DNA of 6,611 nucleotides from Actinomycetes bacterium (GTDB lineage: Bacteria > Actinomycetota > Acidimicrobiia > Acidimicrobiales > RAAP-2): NCBI GenBank assembly GCA_021826655.1, contig JAKAZC010000160.1, positions 1-6,611 on the forward strand, in the 5' to 3' direction. The notes beneath the pieces are model-generated. The model had not been told where the DNA came from, did not search any database, and saw only the letters and a program-made list of their open reading frames with translations. A program made the translations under genes and the position numbers. This document shows, in pieces, positions 6,179 through 6,611 of the stretch (its first letter is position 1; the number at the start of each line of letters is the position of its first letter).

Positions 6179-6611
6179 TCAGCGGGCGGCGGCCCGGGCG
6201 GCCGTCGTCGGTGTCGTCGATGTCGAGGTCGCCGTCCGTTTGGCCACGTTCGCCTTCGTCGTCACCTTCCTCTTCGGCGCCACCTTGGCCACGTTCGCCT
6301 TCGTCGTCACCTTCCTCTTCGGCGCCACCTTGGCCACGTTCGCCTTCGTCGTCACCGAGGCCGATCCGGACCGACCCGACCCCCGAGGGTCCGACCCGGA
6401 GCGCGTCCCCGTGTCCAGCATGGGGGCAAGCACCTGTCCGGTATAGCTGTTCGCGACCGAGGCGACGTGCTCGGGCGTCCCCTCGGCCACGACCGTGCCC
6501 CCGCCGTCGCCACCCTCCGGTCCCATGTCGATGATCCAGTCGGCGCTCTTGATGACGTCCAGGTTGTGCTCGATGACGATGACCGTGTTGCCCTGGTCGA
6601 CCAGCCGGTTC
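6179..6611 (-). CDS. uvrA: UvrABC system subunit A, C-terminal fragment with basic repeat tail
   Basis: UvrA is the DNA damage sensor ATPase of nucleotide excision repair and loads UvrB at lesions. Only its last 143 residues are present; the N-terminus lies beyond the right edge. Residues 1-65 of the fragment match the end of the second ABC ATPase domain closely: [18 protein letters not shown] (3-20) contains the H-loop His15, then [17 protein letters not shown] (22-38), AEGTPEHVA (42-50) and the usual family end LAPML (61-65). The family normally stops near here, but this protein continues for 78 residues. The extension starts Gly/Ser/Arg-rich and then holds two full and one partial copy of a unit reading [15 protein letters not shown], ending in Thr/Ala/Arg-rich sequence. 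It has about ten Lys, eight Arg and only two acidic residues. It is probably disordered and may help bind DNA; that role is inferred. Basic tails also occur on other actinobacterial UvrA proteins. Confidence 0.95.
   Translation of the reverse strand, partial: NRLVDQGNTVIVIEHNLDVIKSADWIIDMGPEGGDGGGTVVAEGTPEHVASVANSYTGQVLAPMLDTGTRSGSDPRGSGRSGSASVTTKANVAKVAPKRKVTTKANVAKVAPKRKVTTKANVAKRTATSTSTTPTTAARAAAR
6240..6356 (-). repeat. 45-bp tandem repeat array inside uvrA tail
   Basis: Two complete identical 45-bp copies (6240-6284 and 6285-6329) are followed by a 27-bp partial copy (6330-6356) with no mismatch, about 2.6 units. The period is a multiple of three, so the uvrA frame is kept and a 15-residue Lys-rich unit repeats. 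Identity ends at 6239, where a Lys codon becomes AAA instead of AAG. Perfect identity at third codon positions suggests recent duplication by slippage or unequal recombination. Confidence 0.9.

Noticed and set aside
6240..6356. CRISPR-like array
   Set aside because: The 45-bp units are directly adjacent with no spacers and keep the uvrA reading frame.
6211..6534. Plus-strand frames through the 45-bp repeats reading as hydrophobic [12 protein letters not shown] units, like a small membrane protein
   Set aside because: The hydrophobic repeats are the complement of the Lys-rich UvrA repeat. The opposite strand continues without break from the conserved UvrA domain, and no ribosome binding site was seen.

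Overview
The window is high-G+C bacterial DNA with tightly packed genes, GTG starts and a start-stop overlap. The order uvrC-rapZ-yvcK followed by gap is typical of Actinomycetota. The protein style (RapZ with a GAGRST P-loop, CofD-like YvcK with GGGHGL, a long Bacillus-type NadA, a basic tail on UvrA) fits a deep actinobacterial lineage, possibly Acidimicrobiia. That placement is an inference from gene order and motif style, not from a database search.

Layout, left to right. (1) Positions 1-996, minus strand: gap (glyceraldehyde-3-phosphate dehydrogenase), almost complete but cut by the left edge at its C-terminus. (2) 997-1127: intergenic region with no confident promoter or terminator. (3) 1128-2021, minus: yvcK, a CofD-like regulator of carbon and cell-wall metabolism, starting at a GTG that overlaps the rapZ stop by 4 bases. 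(4) 2018-2869, minus: rapZ (YvcJ family nucleotide-binding protein). (5) 2895-4808, minus: uvrC, the excision nuclease subunit. Genes 3-5 form a compact cluster transcribed uvrC-rapZ-yvcK, with gap downstream. (6) 4809-5037: a 229-base divergent intergenic region that is unusually rich in possible RNA structure. (7) 5038-6153, plus: nadA (quinolinate synthase), the only plus-strand gene. (8) 6154-6178: a short convergent gap. (9) 6179-6611, minus: the C-terminal end of uvrA, which runs off the right edge. It carries a long basic tail built partly from perfect 45-bp tandem repeats.

Two nucleotide excision repair genes (uvrA and uvrC) therefore flank an oppositely oriented nadA. RapZ and YvcK link the cluster to amino-sugar and peptidoglycan precursor control, gap is central glycolysis, and nadA is de novo NAD synthesis, which supplies the cofactor GAPDH uses. 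All these genes are ordinary housekeeping families.

The two places most worth a second look are the nadA leader and the UvrA tail. The nadA leader has nested hairpins, a possible loop-loop contact, and a CCTCC element that could pair either with the Shine-Dalgarno sequence or with upstream GGAG(GC) elements. The UvrA tail has in-frame, nearly clean 45-bp repeats coding for a Lys-rich 15-residue unit. No mobile element, CRISPR array, tRNA or rRNA gene was seen.
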